A stretch of 51,778 nucleotides of DNA, from assembly GCA_015207195.1 (NCBI GenBank), contig JADEXJ010000028.1, positions 1 to 51,778 on the forward strand. The letters run 5' to 3'. A program made the position numbers and the translations under genes. Shown here in pieces: positions 7,184-17,055 of this stretch. Below the pieces are notes generated by a model that worked only from the letters and a program-made list of their open reading frames with translations, was not told where the DNA came from and ran no database searches. The stretch comes from Pleurocapsales cyanobacterium LEGE 10410. GTDB taxonomy: Bacteria > Cyanobacteriota > Cyanobacteriia > Cyanobacteriales > Xenococcaceae. How positions within the stretch are numbered: position 1 is the first letter of the stretch; every line of letters starts with the position of its first letter.

Positions 7184-9412
7184 TCAAGCCGAGGTTTTTG
7201 ATTTGTGCCATAAGTCTACGATGTCGGCAAATTTTTGGGGACGACCCAAATGATATCCTTGGGCATAGTCAATCTTGAGGTGGCGTAGAGTATCCAAGAT
7301 ATCCTGATTCTCGACAAATTCCGCTACAGTTTTTAAACCAATTCCTACCGCTAAATGATTGATCGCCTCTACCATTACCTTGGATATTTTGTCTTTGTTC
7401 AGTTCGGTAATAAACGAGCCATCAATTTTAAGATAGTCTACGGGTAAATTTTTCAAGTAGGTCAAAGAAGACATTCCCTTACCAAAATCATCTAGGGCGA
7501 AGCTACAGCCCAATGCTTTGAGGGATAGGATAAAATCCCTGATCTTATCAATGTTGTTGATCGCGATCGCTTCGGTGATTTCAAAACAAAATAACTGGGG
7601 TGGCAGATGGTATTGAGCCAGCTTGTGTGATAAAAAATCTAGAAAGGATTCGTTATTTAAAGAAGCCCCTGATAAATTAATCGAAAACTGGTAGTTTTGC
7701 CAATTAGAACCATTGTTAAATGCTAGTTTTTTAAATAGCTGATTGATTACCCACGTATCAATCCCAGACATCAAACAATTGCGCTCGGCAACATCAAAAA
7801 AAGCATTGGGTGTGAAAACTCGATCTCCCTGTGGCAACCGCAGCAAAATTTCAAAATGTTTTCTAGAATCCTTTTCTCCTAAAGAAGCGATTGGTTGAGC
7901 ATAAAGACTAAACAAATTTTCTTTTAGGGCGTGGCGGATGCGTTTGTCCCACTCTAATTCGTGTTCCTGTTGATATTTGACTTGAGCTACAGGGTCTTGA
8001 TAAACGGCAATACAGTTGCGACCGCAGTTTTTAGCCCGAAACAATGCTTTGTCTGCTGCTGCTACCAGCATGCTGGGTTCGTCTTTGAAGTCAGGAATAG
8101 TCACCCCAACCCCTACGCTAATAGTAACCACCGAATCAACTAGGGAATTACAGTGAGGAATCTGCAATTGTTTGACGGCATCTCTCATCGCCTCTGCTAC
8201 TTTGATTGCTCCCTGCATGGGAGTATGGGGTAAAATGGCGACAAATTCTTCTCCACCATAGCGAGCCAAAATATCAGCAGGTCTTTTAATCACTTCGGAA
8301 ATAGCTTTAACCACCTGTTGCAAGCACCAATCGCCAGCTCGATAACCATAGGTATCGTTATAGAGTTTGAAACAGTCAAGATTGCACAGAATCACCGATA
8401 GCGGGGCAGCAATTCTTTTAAGTCTGCGCCACTCAAGATCTAGCTGACGTTGGAAATAGCGGCGATTAAAAACTTGGGTCAGCGGATCGCGCTGTTGCAG
8501 TTGCTGCTTGAGTAGCTCGTGTTTAATTCCCACGCTCAGTTGAGTCGTTAAGTGTTGCAGAAAAACAAGTTCTAGTTCTCGCCACCGTCGAGGGCTACAT
8601 TGCTCGGCTACCAACCAGCCCCATAGGGAATGTTGATTTACTTTCGCAGAATTTAAGAATATGGGAACAAATAACTGTGTCTGTATTTGAGGGTGAGTCT
8701 TACTGGAAGATGAGTCTAAAGATTTAAAGTTTTCTAATTTATGAGCTTTGGATACTATAATTGGTTTGTTTTCTTGGTTTACTGCATCAAAGTCATCAAT
8801 AGTAAGCTGTAGCAATTTTTGACCCCTAGCATTTTCCGAGAATGATTGAGATTTAATGCTAATATCTTTTTGAATCAGGTGAACTATAGAAAGGCGATCG
8901 CACTGTAATAAGTGACAAATTTCTGCTGTAGCGGTCTTAAAAATAAAATTTAGCTCGAAAGATTGTCTCAGGCGATCGGCAAGAGCAAATAACAACTGTT
9001 TCTGTTCTGTCTCAAAAGCCAGATCTCGTCTTAAATCTTTAATAGTTAAGCAAGTTTTTATACGGGATATCAATTCGGTAGATTCAATCGGTTTAGTTAT
9101 ACTATCTACCGTTCCTTGCATCAACTCTTGTAATCTCTGTTGAGTCTTGTCCGAAGGGGTTATTAAAATAATCGGAATATTTTTAGTTACAGAGTTGGCT
9201 TTAAATCGACAACAGCTGGCAAAATCATCTGTCTCGTCCATCGTTGTATCAAGCAGTATTAGATCTGGTACTGTTAATTCAGCTAGCCAGAGAGCTTGTT
9301 GGCTAGTTTGAGAGATTAAAACCTGATAACCCGCATCTTTTAAAGCTTGAAATACAAGCTCTGAATCACCAGGTTTATTATCCACTAGTAAAATTGTTTT
9401 CCGATTTTGCAC
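7184..9412 (-). CDS. Response regulator with REC-GAF-GGDEF-EAL domains (c-di-GMP turnover)
   Basis: A 742-residue regulator. The REC domain (1-125) has D11, phospho-acceptor D55 in LILLD and K107-P108. A GAF-like sensor follows (about 150-300). The GGDEF domain has an intact GGEEF and a product-inhibition I-site, RPAD, five residues before it. The EAL domain has EIL for EAL, with NLSG, CFEITEA, LDDFG, LKIDG, KTVAEFVE and AQGYHLG present, so phosphodiesterase residues are kept. Both synthesis and breakdown of c-di-GMP look possible. The start is GTG. No histidine kinase is adjacent, so its input partner is unknown. Confidence 0.93.
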   Translation of the reverse strand: MQNRKTILLVDNKPGDSELVFQALKDAGYQVLISQTSQQALWLAELTVPDLILLDTTMDETDDFASCCRFKANSVTKNIPIILITPSDKTQQRLQELMQGTVDSITKPIESTELISRIKTCLTIKDLRRDLAFETEQKQLLFALADRLRQSFELNFIFKTATAEICHLLQCDRLSIVHLIQKDISIKSQSFSENARGQKLLQLTIDDFDAVNQENKPIIVSKAHKLENFKSLDSSSSKTHPQIQTQLFVPIFLNSAKVNQHSLWGWLVAEQCSPRRWRELELVFLQHLTTQLSVGIKHELLKQQLQQRDPLTQVFNRRYFQRQLDLEWRRLKRIAAPLSVILCNLDCFKLYNDTYGYRAGDWCLQQVVKAISEVIKRPADILARYGGEEFVAILPHTPMQGAIKVAEAMRDAVKQLQIPHCNSLVDSVVTISVGVGVTIPDFKDEPSMLVAAADKALFRAKNCGRNCIAVYQDPVAQVKYQQEHELEWDKRIRHALKENLFSLYAQPIASLGEKDSRKHFEILLRLPQGDRVFTPNAFFDVAERNCLMSGIDTWVINQLFKKLAFNNGSNWQNYQFSINLSGASLNNESFLDFLSHKLAQYHLPPQLFCFEITEAIAINNIDKIRDFILSLKALGCSFALDDFGKGMSSLTYLKNLPVDYLKIDGSFITELNKDKISKVMVEAINHLAVGIGLKTVAEFVENQDILDTLRHLKIDYAQGYHLGRPQKFADIVDLWHKSKTSA

Positions 9413-9775
9413 AGCAGATAGTGATATGACCTAAGTAGTTTTCTGTATTTTTATTTATGCGGTTAATTTAACCCAGTATATTTGCAACATCCATCAGTCA
9501 AATCACTGAATTTTTGAGTTTACAGAAGATGTTGAGCCAAAATATCTAAGATGTCCGTATAAATCTTTAAATACTATTAACCACTGTTAATCTTGCTGAG
9601 ATAAGGCAGTTTACGTAATAAGCGAGCTGTGAGCGGTAGGTAAAAGTTTAAACGGTTCTTACCCAATCAATTTGGGGAAACTATCTGTCGTTGGTGATTT
9701 AGATTCTCTTCTGCTGGTAGTCGCAAGATCGCAAAAAAGATATATCATAGCACTTACTACGGCAGGTGATAGTAA
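9413..9775. other. Spacer, divergent promoter region
   Basis: This 363-bp AT-rich spacer lies between the divergent GGDEF-EAL and secD genes. A GGTAA...TTACC inverted repeat lies near 9640-9665. No coding sequence is seen. secD has AGGTGAT 5 nt before its ATG. Confidence 0.5.
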
Positions 9776-11194
9776 ATGCAGAAACAAAGAGCCTACATTA
9801 TTTTAATTTTGGCATTGGTCGCAGCAGCGATCGCCATTCTCACAACCATTCCTCCCCAGCTAGGATTAGATCTTAGAGGAGGAGCGCAGCTAACTATTCA
9901 GGTGAACCCTACCAAAGAACAACCTGATGTTAAACCTACCACAGAAGATGTTCAGGCAGTACAGCGGGTTTTAGAAAATCGGATTAATGAATTTGGTGTT
10001 TCCGAAACCACTGTCCAGACTATCGGAGAAAATAAAATTTTAGTTCAGCTACCAGGGGAAAGTGAACCCGAAGAAGCAGAAAGGCGTTTAAAAGGAACGG
10101 CTAAACTGGAATTTAGGCAACAAAGACAGGGAACAGAAGGCGAATTAGTTGCCGAATCTCAGGTGAGACAACAGCTACAGGTACAACAAGCTATTCTGAG
10201 TCAGGACGGGCTAAAACAAGAAAACCAAGAACGACTCACAGAAATTAACGAATCTCTCCAAAATTCTACTGAAGCGATCGCGGGCTTGTTTGAATCTGTC
10301 GGGCTAACTGGGACAAATCTAACTGATGCTCGACCTCAACCCGATGCTACGGGAAACCGCTGGGAAGTGGCGATTAACTTTGATAGTGCTGGAGGTAGAA
10401 AGTTTGCTGAGTTAACCAAAAACCTAGCTGGTACGGGTCGTAGTATCGGTATTTTCTTAGACGATGAGTTGATCAGCTCCCCCGTAGTCGGTCCCGAATT
10501 TGCCGATACTGGTATTTCAGGAGGTAGAGCGGTAATTACAGGTAACTTCGATTTGGAAAGCGCAAATGATTTGGCAATTCAGATTAAAGGTGGTTCATTG
10601 CCTTTTCCCGTATCCGTAGTAGAAAATCGCACCGTGGGGGCAACCTTAGGACAGGATAGTATCAGACGCAGTATTATTGCTGCCTCTGTTGGCTTGGTGT
10701 TGGTCTTAATCTTTATGGTGGTTTACTATCGCCTACCAGGAATTATTGCCGATGCTGCGCTAATTGTATATGCTCTGTTGACTATGGCTTGTTATGCTTT
10801 AGTAGGAGTTACCCTAACCCTACCAGGAATTGCTGGTTTTATTCTCAGTATTGGCATGGCGGTAGATGCTAACGTGCTTATTTTTGAGCGTACTAGAGAA
10901 GAACTACGGGGTGGCAAAACTCTATACCGCTCGGTAGAGTCGGGATTTTTTCGGGCATTTTCTAGTATTTTAGACAGTAACGTCACCACGGCGATCGCCT
11001 GTGTCGCCTTGCTGTGGCTCGGTTCGGGGCTGGTTAAGGGTTTTGCGGTTACTCTTTTGATTGGAGTATTGGTTAGTATGTTTACTGCCGTTACCTGTAG
11101 CCGTACTCTGATGTTATTAATCGTCCTCAGTTTACCCAAGGTTCGACAAAAACCAGAATTATTCTGTCCAAATCTAAATGTTAGTAATCAATAA
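9776..11194 (+). CDS. secD: Protein translocase subunit SecD
   Basis: SecD, 472 residues, the proton-driven membrane partner of SecYEG that pulls preproteins out on the far side of the plasma or thylakoid membrane. A first membrane segment (4-22) is followed by the signature [11 protein letters not shown] (about 28-38) and a large periplasmic P1 domain. The C-terminal block has five more membrane segments and conserved [17 protein letters not shown]. It is 15 bp before secF, the normal gene pair. A good RBS, AGGTGAT, lies 5 nt before the ATG. Confidence 0.97.
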   Translation: MQKQRAYIILILALVAAAIAILTTIPPQLGLDLRGGAQLTIQVNPTKEQPDVKPTTEDVQAVQRVLENRINEFGVSETTVQTIGENKILVQLPGESEPEEAERRLKGTAKLEFRQQRQGTEGELVAESQVRQQLQVQQAILSQDGLKQENQERLTEINESLQNSTEAIAGLFESVGLTGTNLTDARPQPDATGNRWEVAINFDSAGGRKFAELTKNLAGTGRSIGIFLDDELISSPVVGPEFADTGISGGRAVITGNFDLESANDLAIQIKGGSLPFPVSVVENRTVGATLGQDSIRRSIIAASVGLVLVLIFMVVYYRLPGIIADAALIVYALLTMACYALVGVTLTLPGIAGFILSIGMAVDANVLIFERTREELRGGKTLYRSVESGFFRAFSSILDSNVTTAIACVALLWLGSGLVKGFAVTLLIGVLVSMFTAVTCSRTLMLLIVLSLPKVRQKPELFCPNLNVSNQ

Positions 11195-11209
11195 TCAGCG
11201 ATCGACACA

Positions 11210-12163
11210 ATGAAATTTAGTATTACTAAAAGGCGAGGCTTATGGTGGGCAATTTCTGGAATAGCTATTCTCGCTAGCATTGCCACAATGGTTTTCTCGT
11301 TTACCAGCTTAAATGCACCGATTCGCCCAGGTATTGACTTTATCGGCGGTACTCGAATCCAAATTGCCAGAGATTGTTCGGTAGCAAACAACTGCGATGA
11401 GCCGATTAATACCGCTCAGGTGCGAGCAGTTCTTGACGAGCTAGAACTAGGCAACAGCAGTATTCAGCTATTAGGAGACAACCAGCAAATTCTTGCAGTA
11501 CGAACAGAAAATATAGATGGCGATCGCCGTAGCGAGTTACTTGGTTCGATTAGTGAAGCGATCGGCGAATTTGACAGCAATACAGTACAAATCGACTCCG
11601 TAGGACCAACTATTGGCGAAGAACTATTTGTATCGGGTGTCTTAGCTCTATTAGTCGCCTTTTTTGGCATTATTGCCTATCTAAGTATCCGCTTCCAGTT
11701 TGACTATGCTCTATTTGCGATCGCTGCTCTGTTTCATGATGTAACTATTACCGCAGGGGTGTTTTCTCTTTTGGGCTTAATTATTGGCATCGAAGCCGAT
11801 AGTTTATTTTTGGTGGCGTTGCTAACCATCATTGGTTTTTCAGTTAATGACACGGTAGTAATTTACGACCGCATTCGCGAAAACTTGGTCGCCAACCCAG
11901 ACAAAACAATCAATGAAGTAGTCGATAATGCTGTTAATCAAACTTTGGGACGCTCGATCAATACTACCCTAACTACCTTGCTACCCTTGCTAGGAATTTT
12001 CCTTTTTGGCGGGCAAACTTTAAAATTCTTTGCTTTGGCTCTAATTGTCGGCTTTATCCTGGGCGCATATTCCAGTATCTTTATCGCCAGCACTCTCCTG
12101 GCTTCGTGGAGAAACGGTAAAGGCAGCAAGCCCGCCCTGTCCGATCTACCAGCATCAGAATAA
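11210..12163 (+). CDS. secF: Protein translocase subunit SecF
   Basis: SecF, 317 residues, which forms the SecDF complex with the product of the gene 15 bp upstream. It has one N-terminal membrane segment, the family motif [13 protein letters not shown], then a periplasmic P4 domain and five C-terminal membrane segments. The conserved [15 protein letters not shown] matches the SecD/SecF family signature. It is co-transcribed with secD. A weak hairpin without a T-run follows the stop (12164-12186), so readthrough into the next gene is likely. Confidence 0.97.
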   Translation: MKFSITKRRGLWWAISGIAILASIATMVFSFTSLNAPIRPGIDFIGGTRIQIARDCSVANNCDEPINTAQVRAVLDELELGNSSIQLLGDNQQILAVRTENIDGDRRSELLGSISEAIGEFDSNTVQIDSVGPTIGEELFVSGVLALLVAFFGIIAYLSIRFQFDYALFAIAALFHDVTITAGVFSLLGLIIGIEADSLFLVALLTIIGFSVNDTVVIYDRIRENLVANPDKTINEVVDNAVNQTLGRSINTTLTTLLPLLGIFLFGGQTLKFFALALIVGFILGAYSSIFIASTLLASWRNGKGSKPALSDLPASE

Positions 12164-12226
12164 AGCTTTAAACTGTTGTTTAAGCTATAAGTAGACCAAT
12201 AATATTCTGCATTCAAGCAAGGCAAA

Positions 12227-12601
12227 GTGACTCAACATCAATCTGAATTTCAGCAGAAGGTAGCTAAATTGCATCGACTAACCGTGTATGCGCGCTGGAC
12301 ATTTGTTCTAATTAGCTGGCTTACCCTGGGAACTTATGCTCTTTGGAATTTAAAAGAAGAAATTGCCTTGTGGTTCGATTACTTTACCTGGGCAGCAGTA
12401 TATTATGGATTTCACTTTAATCTTATACCCACACTCTGTCTGGCTTTCTGTATCGCCACTACTCTTTCAGTTTTAATTTGGCAAAGTCGCAACATTATTT
12501 GGGGCTTGCCCAAACAAGAGCAACGACAACTAGAAAGGCAAGTAACAAAAATTTTAGCTAGCAGGGGAAAACATCCTCTCTGGAACTGGATTAACGATTA
12601 G
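12227..12601 (+). CDS. Conserved cyanobacterial two-TM membrane protein
   Basis: A 124-residue protein of unknown function starting with GTG. Two hydrophobic helices are clear: one from about 24 to 46, and one from about 68 to 88. A basic, Gln-rich tail follows. It lies 63 bp after secF on the same strand and may be part of its transcript. No enzyme motif is visible. It resembles small cyanobacterial membrane proteins of unknown role, and I assign no function. Confidence 0.7.
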   Translation: MTQHQSEFQQKVAKLHRLTVYARWTFVLISWLTLGTYALWNLKEEIALWFDYFTWAAVYYGFHFNLIPTLCLAFCIATTLSVLIWQSRNIIWGLPKQEQRQLERQVTKILASRGKHPLWNWIND

Positions 12602-12718
12602 AAACTGTCAGCCATGACAAAATAAGTCTTTAGTTAGATGAAAACAGGCTCCATTCGATAATATTTTTGAATTGCAACTAACTTATTCAATAATATAAAT
12701 ACAAGCAGAGAGTTACTG

Positions 12719-12928
12719 ATGCTATTAAAAAGCCAGAAAGCTGACGGATTGATCCAGATTCAGGAAGTGAATGAGCTAATCGATCCTTTTAAAGAAGAAA
12801 TTATGGGTCAGGTACAAGCGGGTCAAAACGAACAGCCTCCCGAACCCTTCAAAAAATCTGACCTGGTTTTCCCTTCAGGGGAAAAGTTACCTCAGTGCTG
12901 GATGGACAGTAACTACAAGTCTAAATAG
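12719..12928 (+). CDS. Small conserved cyanobacterial protein (69 aa)
   Basis: A 69-residue soluble protein with an acidic N-terminal half (VNELIDPFKEEIMGQVQ) and a conserved-looking tail containing KKSDLVFPSGEKLPQCW. It resembles a short cyanobacteria-specific family of unknown function. It is the last gene before a strong terminator (12956-12998), which supports that it is real and expressed. A purine-rich stretch about 8 nt upstream may be the RBS. Confidence 0.7.
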   Translation: MLLKSQKADGLIQIQEVNELIDPFKEEIMGQVQAGQNEQPPEPFKKSDLVFPSGEKLPQCWMDSNYKSK

Positions 12929-12955
12929 TTTATTTGATTTACTGACTACGGTGAT

Positions 12956-12998
12956 GCTGTTAACCTAACTAACTAATAGGTTAACGGCATTTTTTTTT
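12956..12998 (+). terminator. Rho-independent terminator
   Basis: GCTGTTAACCTA (12956-12967) pairs with TAGGTTAACGGC (12977-12988), a 12-bp stem with one G-T pair, followed by a T-run. It ends the secD-secF-small gene transcript. Confidence 0.9.
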
Positions 12999-13053
12999 AT
13001 TACTTTAACCTAAACCATAATTATATGAAATCTAAAAAAGAATGCTACGAATT

Positions 13054-13150
13054 AGATGACGGGGTGAAGAGGTGAAAAGGTGACGGGGTGAATTTTATAG
13101 CTAATGTATAACCACTCTCCAAGCCTCCCAGCCACCAAGTCTCCTAGTTA
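13054..13150. repeat. G-rich and C-rich low-complexity repeats
   Basis: Units like GACGGGGTGAAGAGGTGA repeat at about 13056-13092. A C-rich block (TCTCCAAGCCTCCCAG and AGTCTCCTAG) follows at 13115-13150. These look like dispersed cyanobacterial intergenic repeats; no gene is seen in this spacer (12999-13247). Confidence 0.55.
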
Positions 13151-13247
13151 ACCATATGTAGCAAACATTTAAGTATTTCATATTAATTTGATCGAAAGCG
13201 CGGTCGCATTAAGCATCAAATAAACTGTTGTGTAATAATTACCTGCA

Positions 13248-13841
13248 TTATTTACAGTTTATAGAATTCTTCATCAAACTAGCATCAATCAATACCGAAA
13301 GTGTATTTTGAGCAAACGTTGCTCCATCGGCAGACTGCTCGATAGTTGCCATCAAACTCGCTCCCCCAATCAAAAGCAGATACTGCCTCGAAAAAGCATC
13401 AGGATTCTGTACGCCCGCTTCTGTTGCCAAACGCATGACTATCTGGCGAATAGATTCACGTAGATTAACTGAAACATGATGGGCTTGATGAGATGCGTCT
13501 GCAATCTCCAACACGGCATTAATAAATGGACAACCTCGAAATCCAGGAGAAGCATACCACTCTCGCAATACATCAAAGGTTGCTAAAAGTTGTTCTTTAG
13601 GAGTATCGCCACGCTCTGTCACTGCTTTCTCAAACCATTCAATCCATTGTTGAGCGCGATACTTTGCCACTTCCTCAATCAACTTATCCTTTGAGGAAAA
13701 CCAACGATACAACGTTCGTTTGGCAATATTTGACTCTGCAATCACCTCGTTGATACCAACATACGGAATTCCTTTCTCATAAAAAAGTTGCGATGCAGTC
13801 TCCAGAATTTTCTGCCGAGTATCACTTGATTCTTTAGCCAT
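13248..13841 (-). CDS. TetR/AcrR family transcriptional repressor
   Basis: A 197-residue TetR regulator. The helix-turn-helix lies at about residues 28-48, with NIAKRTLYRWFSSKDKLIEE. The C-terminal ligand domain contains GCPFINAVLEIAD, a pattern of one TetR subgroup. It is transcribed away from a YedZ-like membrane gene; two nearly identical 14-bp inverted repeats lie in the shared spacer and are the likely operators. The ligand is unknown. The cysteine in GCPF could make it redox-responsive, but that is only a guess. Confidence 0.9.
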   Translation of the reverse strand: MAKESSDTRQKILETASQLFYEKGIPYVGINEVIAESNIAKRTLYRWFSSKDKLIEEVAKYRAQQWIEWFEKAVTERGDTPKEQLLATFDVLREWYASPGFRGCPFINAVLEIADASHQAHHVSVNLRESIRQIVMRLATEAGVQNPDAFSRQYLLLIGGASLMATIEQSADGATFAQNTLSVLIDASLMKNSINCK

Positions 13842-13958
13842 ACCAAATCTTTAGATAGATTACTTTTCTATTGTCCTCAAAATTCTCAGAACTTATAAAA
13901 CTTCAATATTTTTCTGCTTCGATTGGATTTAGTATCATAGCCTTCTCAAAGAATATAG

Positions 13959-14014
13959 TAGACAAACTTGTCTCCGTATATTTATAATAGCTACGAAAGT
14001 AGACAGACTTGTCT
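13959..14014 (+). promoter_or_regulatory. Promoter with two TetR-type operators
   Basis: AGACAA-AC-TTGTCT lies at 13960-13973 and AGACAG-AC-TTGTCT at 14001-14014, both inverted repeats of 6-bp arms with a 2-bp spacer. A promoter fits between them: TAGACA (13959-13964), an 18-bp gap and TATAAT (13983-13988). The first operator covers the -35 box and the second covers the expected start site. This layout fits repression of the membrane gene at 14071 by the divergent TetR. Confidence 0.75.
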
Positions 14015-14070
14015 CTGTTTAAAGCAAGCTTAGATACTGCTCAATCGCTAACTTATTTAAAAATTTCATC

Positions 14071-14742
14071 ATGAATGAGAATTCAAATGCAGCTTTTAGT
14101 TTTCAACTGAATTTAAGCAAATGGAATATTGTGTATACAGCTATCGCGATCAGCGCAGTACTGACTGTTATTCCCCTAGCAATGTATGGAATCGAAAAGC
14201 AAGGAATTGTTAATTGGCTAGATGCAACGGGACGTGCAGGTATGATTACCTTCACTGCTGCATTCATCGCCTCACCATTACACAAGCTTTTTCCTAATTC
14301 TTTTAGTCGATGGCTGCTCAAAAATCGTCGTTTTCTAGGAATTGGTTTTGGATTTCAACATCTTATTTTTCATCTACCAGCAGTTATCTGGTTTTTGATC
14401 ATTGCCAAAGTTCCCCTTGATGCAATGATTACTGGAGGGCTTGGTTTTATCTTGGTAATTTTTATGCTGATTACCTCTTTCAATGCACCTGCGAAGTGGA
14501 TTGGAGCGCGTAATTGGAAAATTCTGCACACAACGGGTATGTTTTACTTAATGTACGTTTTCATCATCAGTTTCTATCCTGGGATATCGGGCAATCCTTC
14601 TCTGAATCAGACCTATTTGACTAATTACGGTTTGTTTGAACTAACTTTACTTGTTGCGGTCTTCTTGAGAATTATGATATTCGCTCGCAAGATGAAGCGC
14701 GTCATCAGTAAGCAGACTTCTGAGCAACAGATACGTAGTTGA
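14071..14742 (+). CDS. Ferric reductase-like / YedZ-like transmembrane protein
   Basis: A 223-residue integral membrane protein with about six helices, matching the ferric reductase-like transmembrane domain (heme-binding subunit MsrQ/YedZ type). Candidate heme-ligand histidines lie in FQHLIFHLPAVIW and in WKILHTTGMFYLMY. It has no flavin or NAD domain, so it would pass electrons to or from a separate partner. No MsrP or other partner gene is adjacent. It is divergent from a TetR gene with paired operators at its promoter, so it is probably induced by that regulator's ligand. Confidence 0.75.
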   Translation: MNENSNAAFSFQLNLSKWNIVYTAIAISAVLTVIPLAMYGIEKQGIVNWLDATGRAGMITFTAAFIASPLHKLFPNSFSRWLLKNRRFLGIGFGFQHLIFHLPAVIWFLIIAKVPLDAMITGGLGFILVIFMLITSFNAPAKWIGARNWKILHTTGMFYLMYVFIISFYPGISGNPSLNQTYLTNYGLFELTLLVAVFLRIMIFARKMKRVISKQTSEQQIRS

Positions 14743-14845
14743 TAGTTTGAACGGTAGGCGATCGCGACTAAAACAATTTGATGATTTGATCGGTAACAAA
14801 GATTTATTGAGGAATAAGACAACTTGCGATCGCAGGGAAGATGCT

Positions 14846-14872
14846 AGGCAGGAAGCAGATCCTGCCTTGTTT
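14846..14872. terminator. Hairpin between convergent genes
   Basis: AGGCAGGA (14846-14853) pairs with TCCTGCCT (14860-14867) over a 6-base loop, followed by TGTTT. It lies between convergent genes and may end the gene at 14742. Confidence 0.6.
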
Positions 14873-14894
14873 GCCATCTCCCAGTCTCCTCAGT

Positions 14895-16388
14895 CTATAC
14901 TGCTACGGTTTCGTGCTTGAGCTGTTTAAATTTATCTAGAAGACGATCTGCCCAATATTTAACGTCATAGGTAGTTACTGTTTGGTACATCTTCGACATC
15001 CGTTCTTTTTGTTCTTCTTCAGACATAACCAACGCCTGTTCGATCGCTCGATCCATTCCGTTAAGTGAATAAGGATTGGTCAAAATTGCTTCGGGCAATT
15101 CTACTGCTGCACCAACAAATTCTGATAAAACCAGAACTCCATCCCGTCCTTGGTGAGCCACAATATATTCTTTGGCTACTAGGTTTAGACCATCTCGTAG
15201 AGGGGTTGTCCAGCAAATATCGGCTGCTTTGTAGTAAGCGATTAGATGAGGTAGTGGCATCGGCTGAGTATACAATCGAACTGGCATCCAGTCTAGTTTG
15301 CCAAAACGACCATTAATTTGACCTACCAACTGTTCGATCGTGTTTTGAGCAGTTTCATAAACTCTCATGCCAGAAGCAGCAGGTACACAGGTCATCACAA
15401 AGCTAACTTTTTTGTGTAGGTCGGGACGACGTTCCAGCAAGCGACCATAGGCAGCTAGTTTTTCTTCGTTGCCTTTTACATAGTCTACTCGTCCAGCAGC
15501 AATAATCAGTTTTTTACCGCTAAGCTCCTCTTTAATTTGGTAGATTCGATTTTTAGTTTCTGTCTTTTCTAAGATTGACTCAATAAATTGCGGATTTGTC
15601 CCTACAGGGAACGCATCAATATTAACTACCTGATCTTTGTAGCTCAACTGAGTAGTCATTTCTGGTTCGGCTAGGGCAATACCCACAGGAGTCATATGTC
15701 CGTCGCTAACAGGCTCTTGTTTTAGTACTTTAACAGGCTTCAAACTACGAGCAACGTTGACAAAGTTTTCCGAGTAACGAGGTACATGAAACCCGACCAC
15801 ATCGCAACACAGTAGGCTTTCAACGATCGCATCACGCCAGGGCAAAATGTTAAATATATCTACCGAAGGAAATGGCGTATGGTGGAAAAAGGCAATTCGA
15901 GCATCGGGCTTTAATTCTCTAATATACTGCGGCGCTAGCCACAAATTATAGTCATGAACCCAAATTAGCGCGTCTTCTGCTGCTTCTTCACAGGCAGCTT
16001 CAGCAAAAAGACGATTGATATTTTTAAAGTTTTCCCATTCGGCGGTTTCTGAAGTGAAATGATAGGGAAAAGAGTGAAGAATTGGCCAAAAAGCTTCTTT
16101 GGAGGTAATGTAATAAAACTGTTTGACTTGTTCTTCGCCTAAAGGAATCCGCCGTACATTATAGTTGGCTTCTCCTTCGATACTAACTCTTTCTTCAAAG
16201 CTGTCTCTTTGTGCTTTCTCCACTTGTTTCCAGGCGATCCACGTGCCTTGGTTAACATCAGCAAAAAAGCTTTTAAGAGTAGGTACAATACCGTTAGGGC
16301 TTTTTTTTGCTACGTAATGGATTTTGCCATCTTTGATTACTTCGTCATGGGGTTCGCGATGATAGAGGATAACTAAAGATGATTTCAT
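14895..16388 (-). CDS. ggpS: Glucosylglycerol-phosphate synthase GgpS
   Basis: GgpS, 497 residues, joins ADP-glucose and glycerol-3-phosphate to form glucosylglycerol phosphate, the first step to the salt-protective solute glucosylglycerol. The sequence follows the known cyanobacterial GgpS closely from its N terminus (SSLVILYHREPHDEV, KKSPNGI, TLKSFFAD). GT20-family elements include WVHDYNLWLAPQYIREL, FFHHTPFPSVDIF and GRVDYVKGNEEKL. The phosphatase partner ggpP is not in the window. The gene is divergent from gghA, the hydrolase for the same solute. Expression is expected to respond to salt. Confidence 0.95.
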   Translation of the reverse strand: MKSSLVILYHREPHDEVIKDGKIHYVAKKSPNGIVPTLKSFFADVNQGTWIAWKQVEKAQRDSFEERVSIEGEANYNVRRIPLGEEQVKQFYYITSKEAFWPILHSFPYHFTSETAEWENFKNINRLFAEAACEEAAEDALIWVHDYNLWLAPQYIRELKPDARIAFFHHTPFPSVDIFNILPWRDAIVESLLCCDVVGFHVPRYSENFVNVARSLKPVKVLKQEPVSDGHMTPVGIALAEPEMTTQLSYKDQVVNIDAFPVGTNPQFIESILEKTETKNRIYQIKEELSGKKLIIAAGRVDYVKGNEEKLAAYGRLLERRPDLHKKVSFVMTCVPAASGMRVYETAQNTIEQLVGQINGRFGKLDWMPVRLYTQPMPLPHLIAYYKAADICWTTPLRDGLNLVAKEYIVAHQGRDGVLVLSEFVGAAVELPEAILTNPYSLNGMDRAIEQALVMSEEEQKERMSKMYQTVTTYDVKYWADRLLDKFKQLKHETVAV

Positions 16389-17055
16389 AATTTTTGTTAG
16401 AGATTAACTATTGATTGATGATTAGAGGACTTTGGCGAAACATTTAGACAATAGCTTGCTTTAAGAAAACAGCCACAATTCAATTGATTTTTAGAAGAGT
16501 AAATTCAAGTAATAAAAACTGTTGTTACTTTCCTGTCTATCTTCAATTGAATATTTTTTAATAATTTCCGACGAGTTTTGTCTCTAAAGCAGCCACCAAG
16601 GTTATTGTTATTAAAGGTTGAAAGTTTAATCATTGCCTCAGACAGACACTAAGATGTCGATTACAAATTCTCCAAACGTTATTTGTCGTAATTTGAGCTA
16701 GACGAATACGACTATTTTTGCCGACTATAATTTTATTTCTGACTTGATTTAAACTCCTGAGTTTGTTTGACTCTCGCAAAATGACTTTACTAAATTGCCT
16801 CTTCCCGAATTTGTTAACTAAGTTATTTTTTAGCTGAGAAAAACTAGTCCAATATCTTGAATCCTACACTAATTATCGTCATCAACTCAAATATGTTTTT
16901 GACTGAGTAATTCAAAGACGATTGATAGTAGAGTCGCTAGAATTTAAGTTTAAGGAAATTTAACAACTTATCGTAAAGTGTTGCCGTGTTGTCTTCTATA
17001 CCTCAGAATGAACTAAAGGAAAAACGCAAACTATCCACAGACCAAGGAAAATTGA
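16389..17055. promoter_or_regulatory. Divergent ggpS-gghA promoter region
   Basis: This 667-bp spacer carries the promoters of both glucosylglycerol genes. On the ggpS strand a start-less open frame runs from 16863 to 16630, and its TGA overlaps the ATG of a 42-codon frame (16633 to 16505). In Synechocystis a small repressor, GgpR, is encoded in front of ggpS. I cannot tell whether these frames are its equivalent or chance AT-rich openings. Confidence 0.4.
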
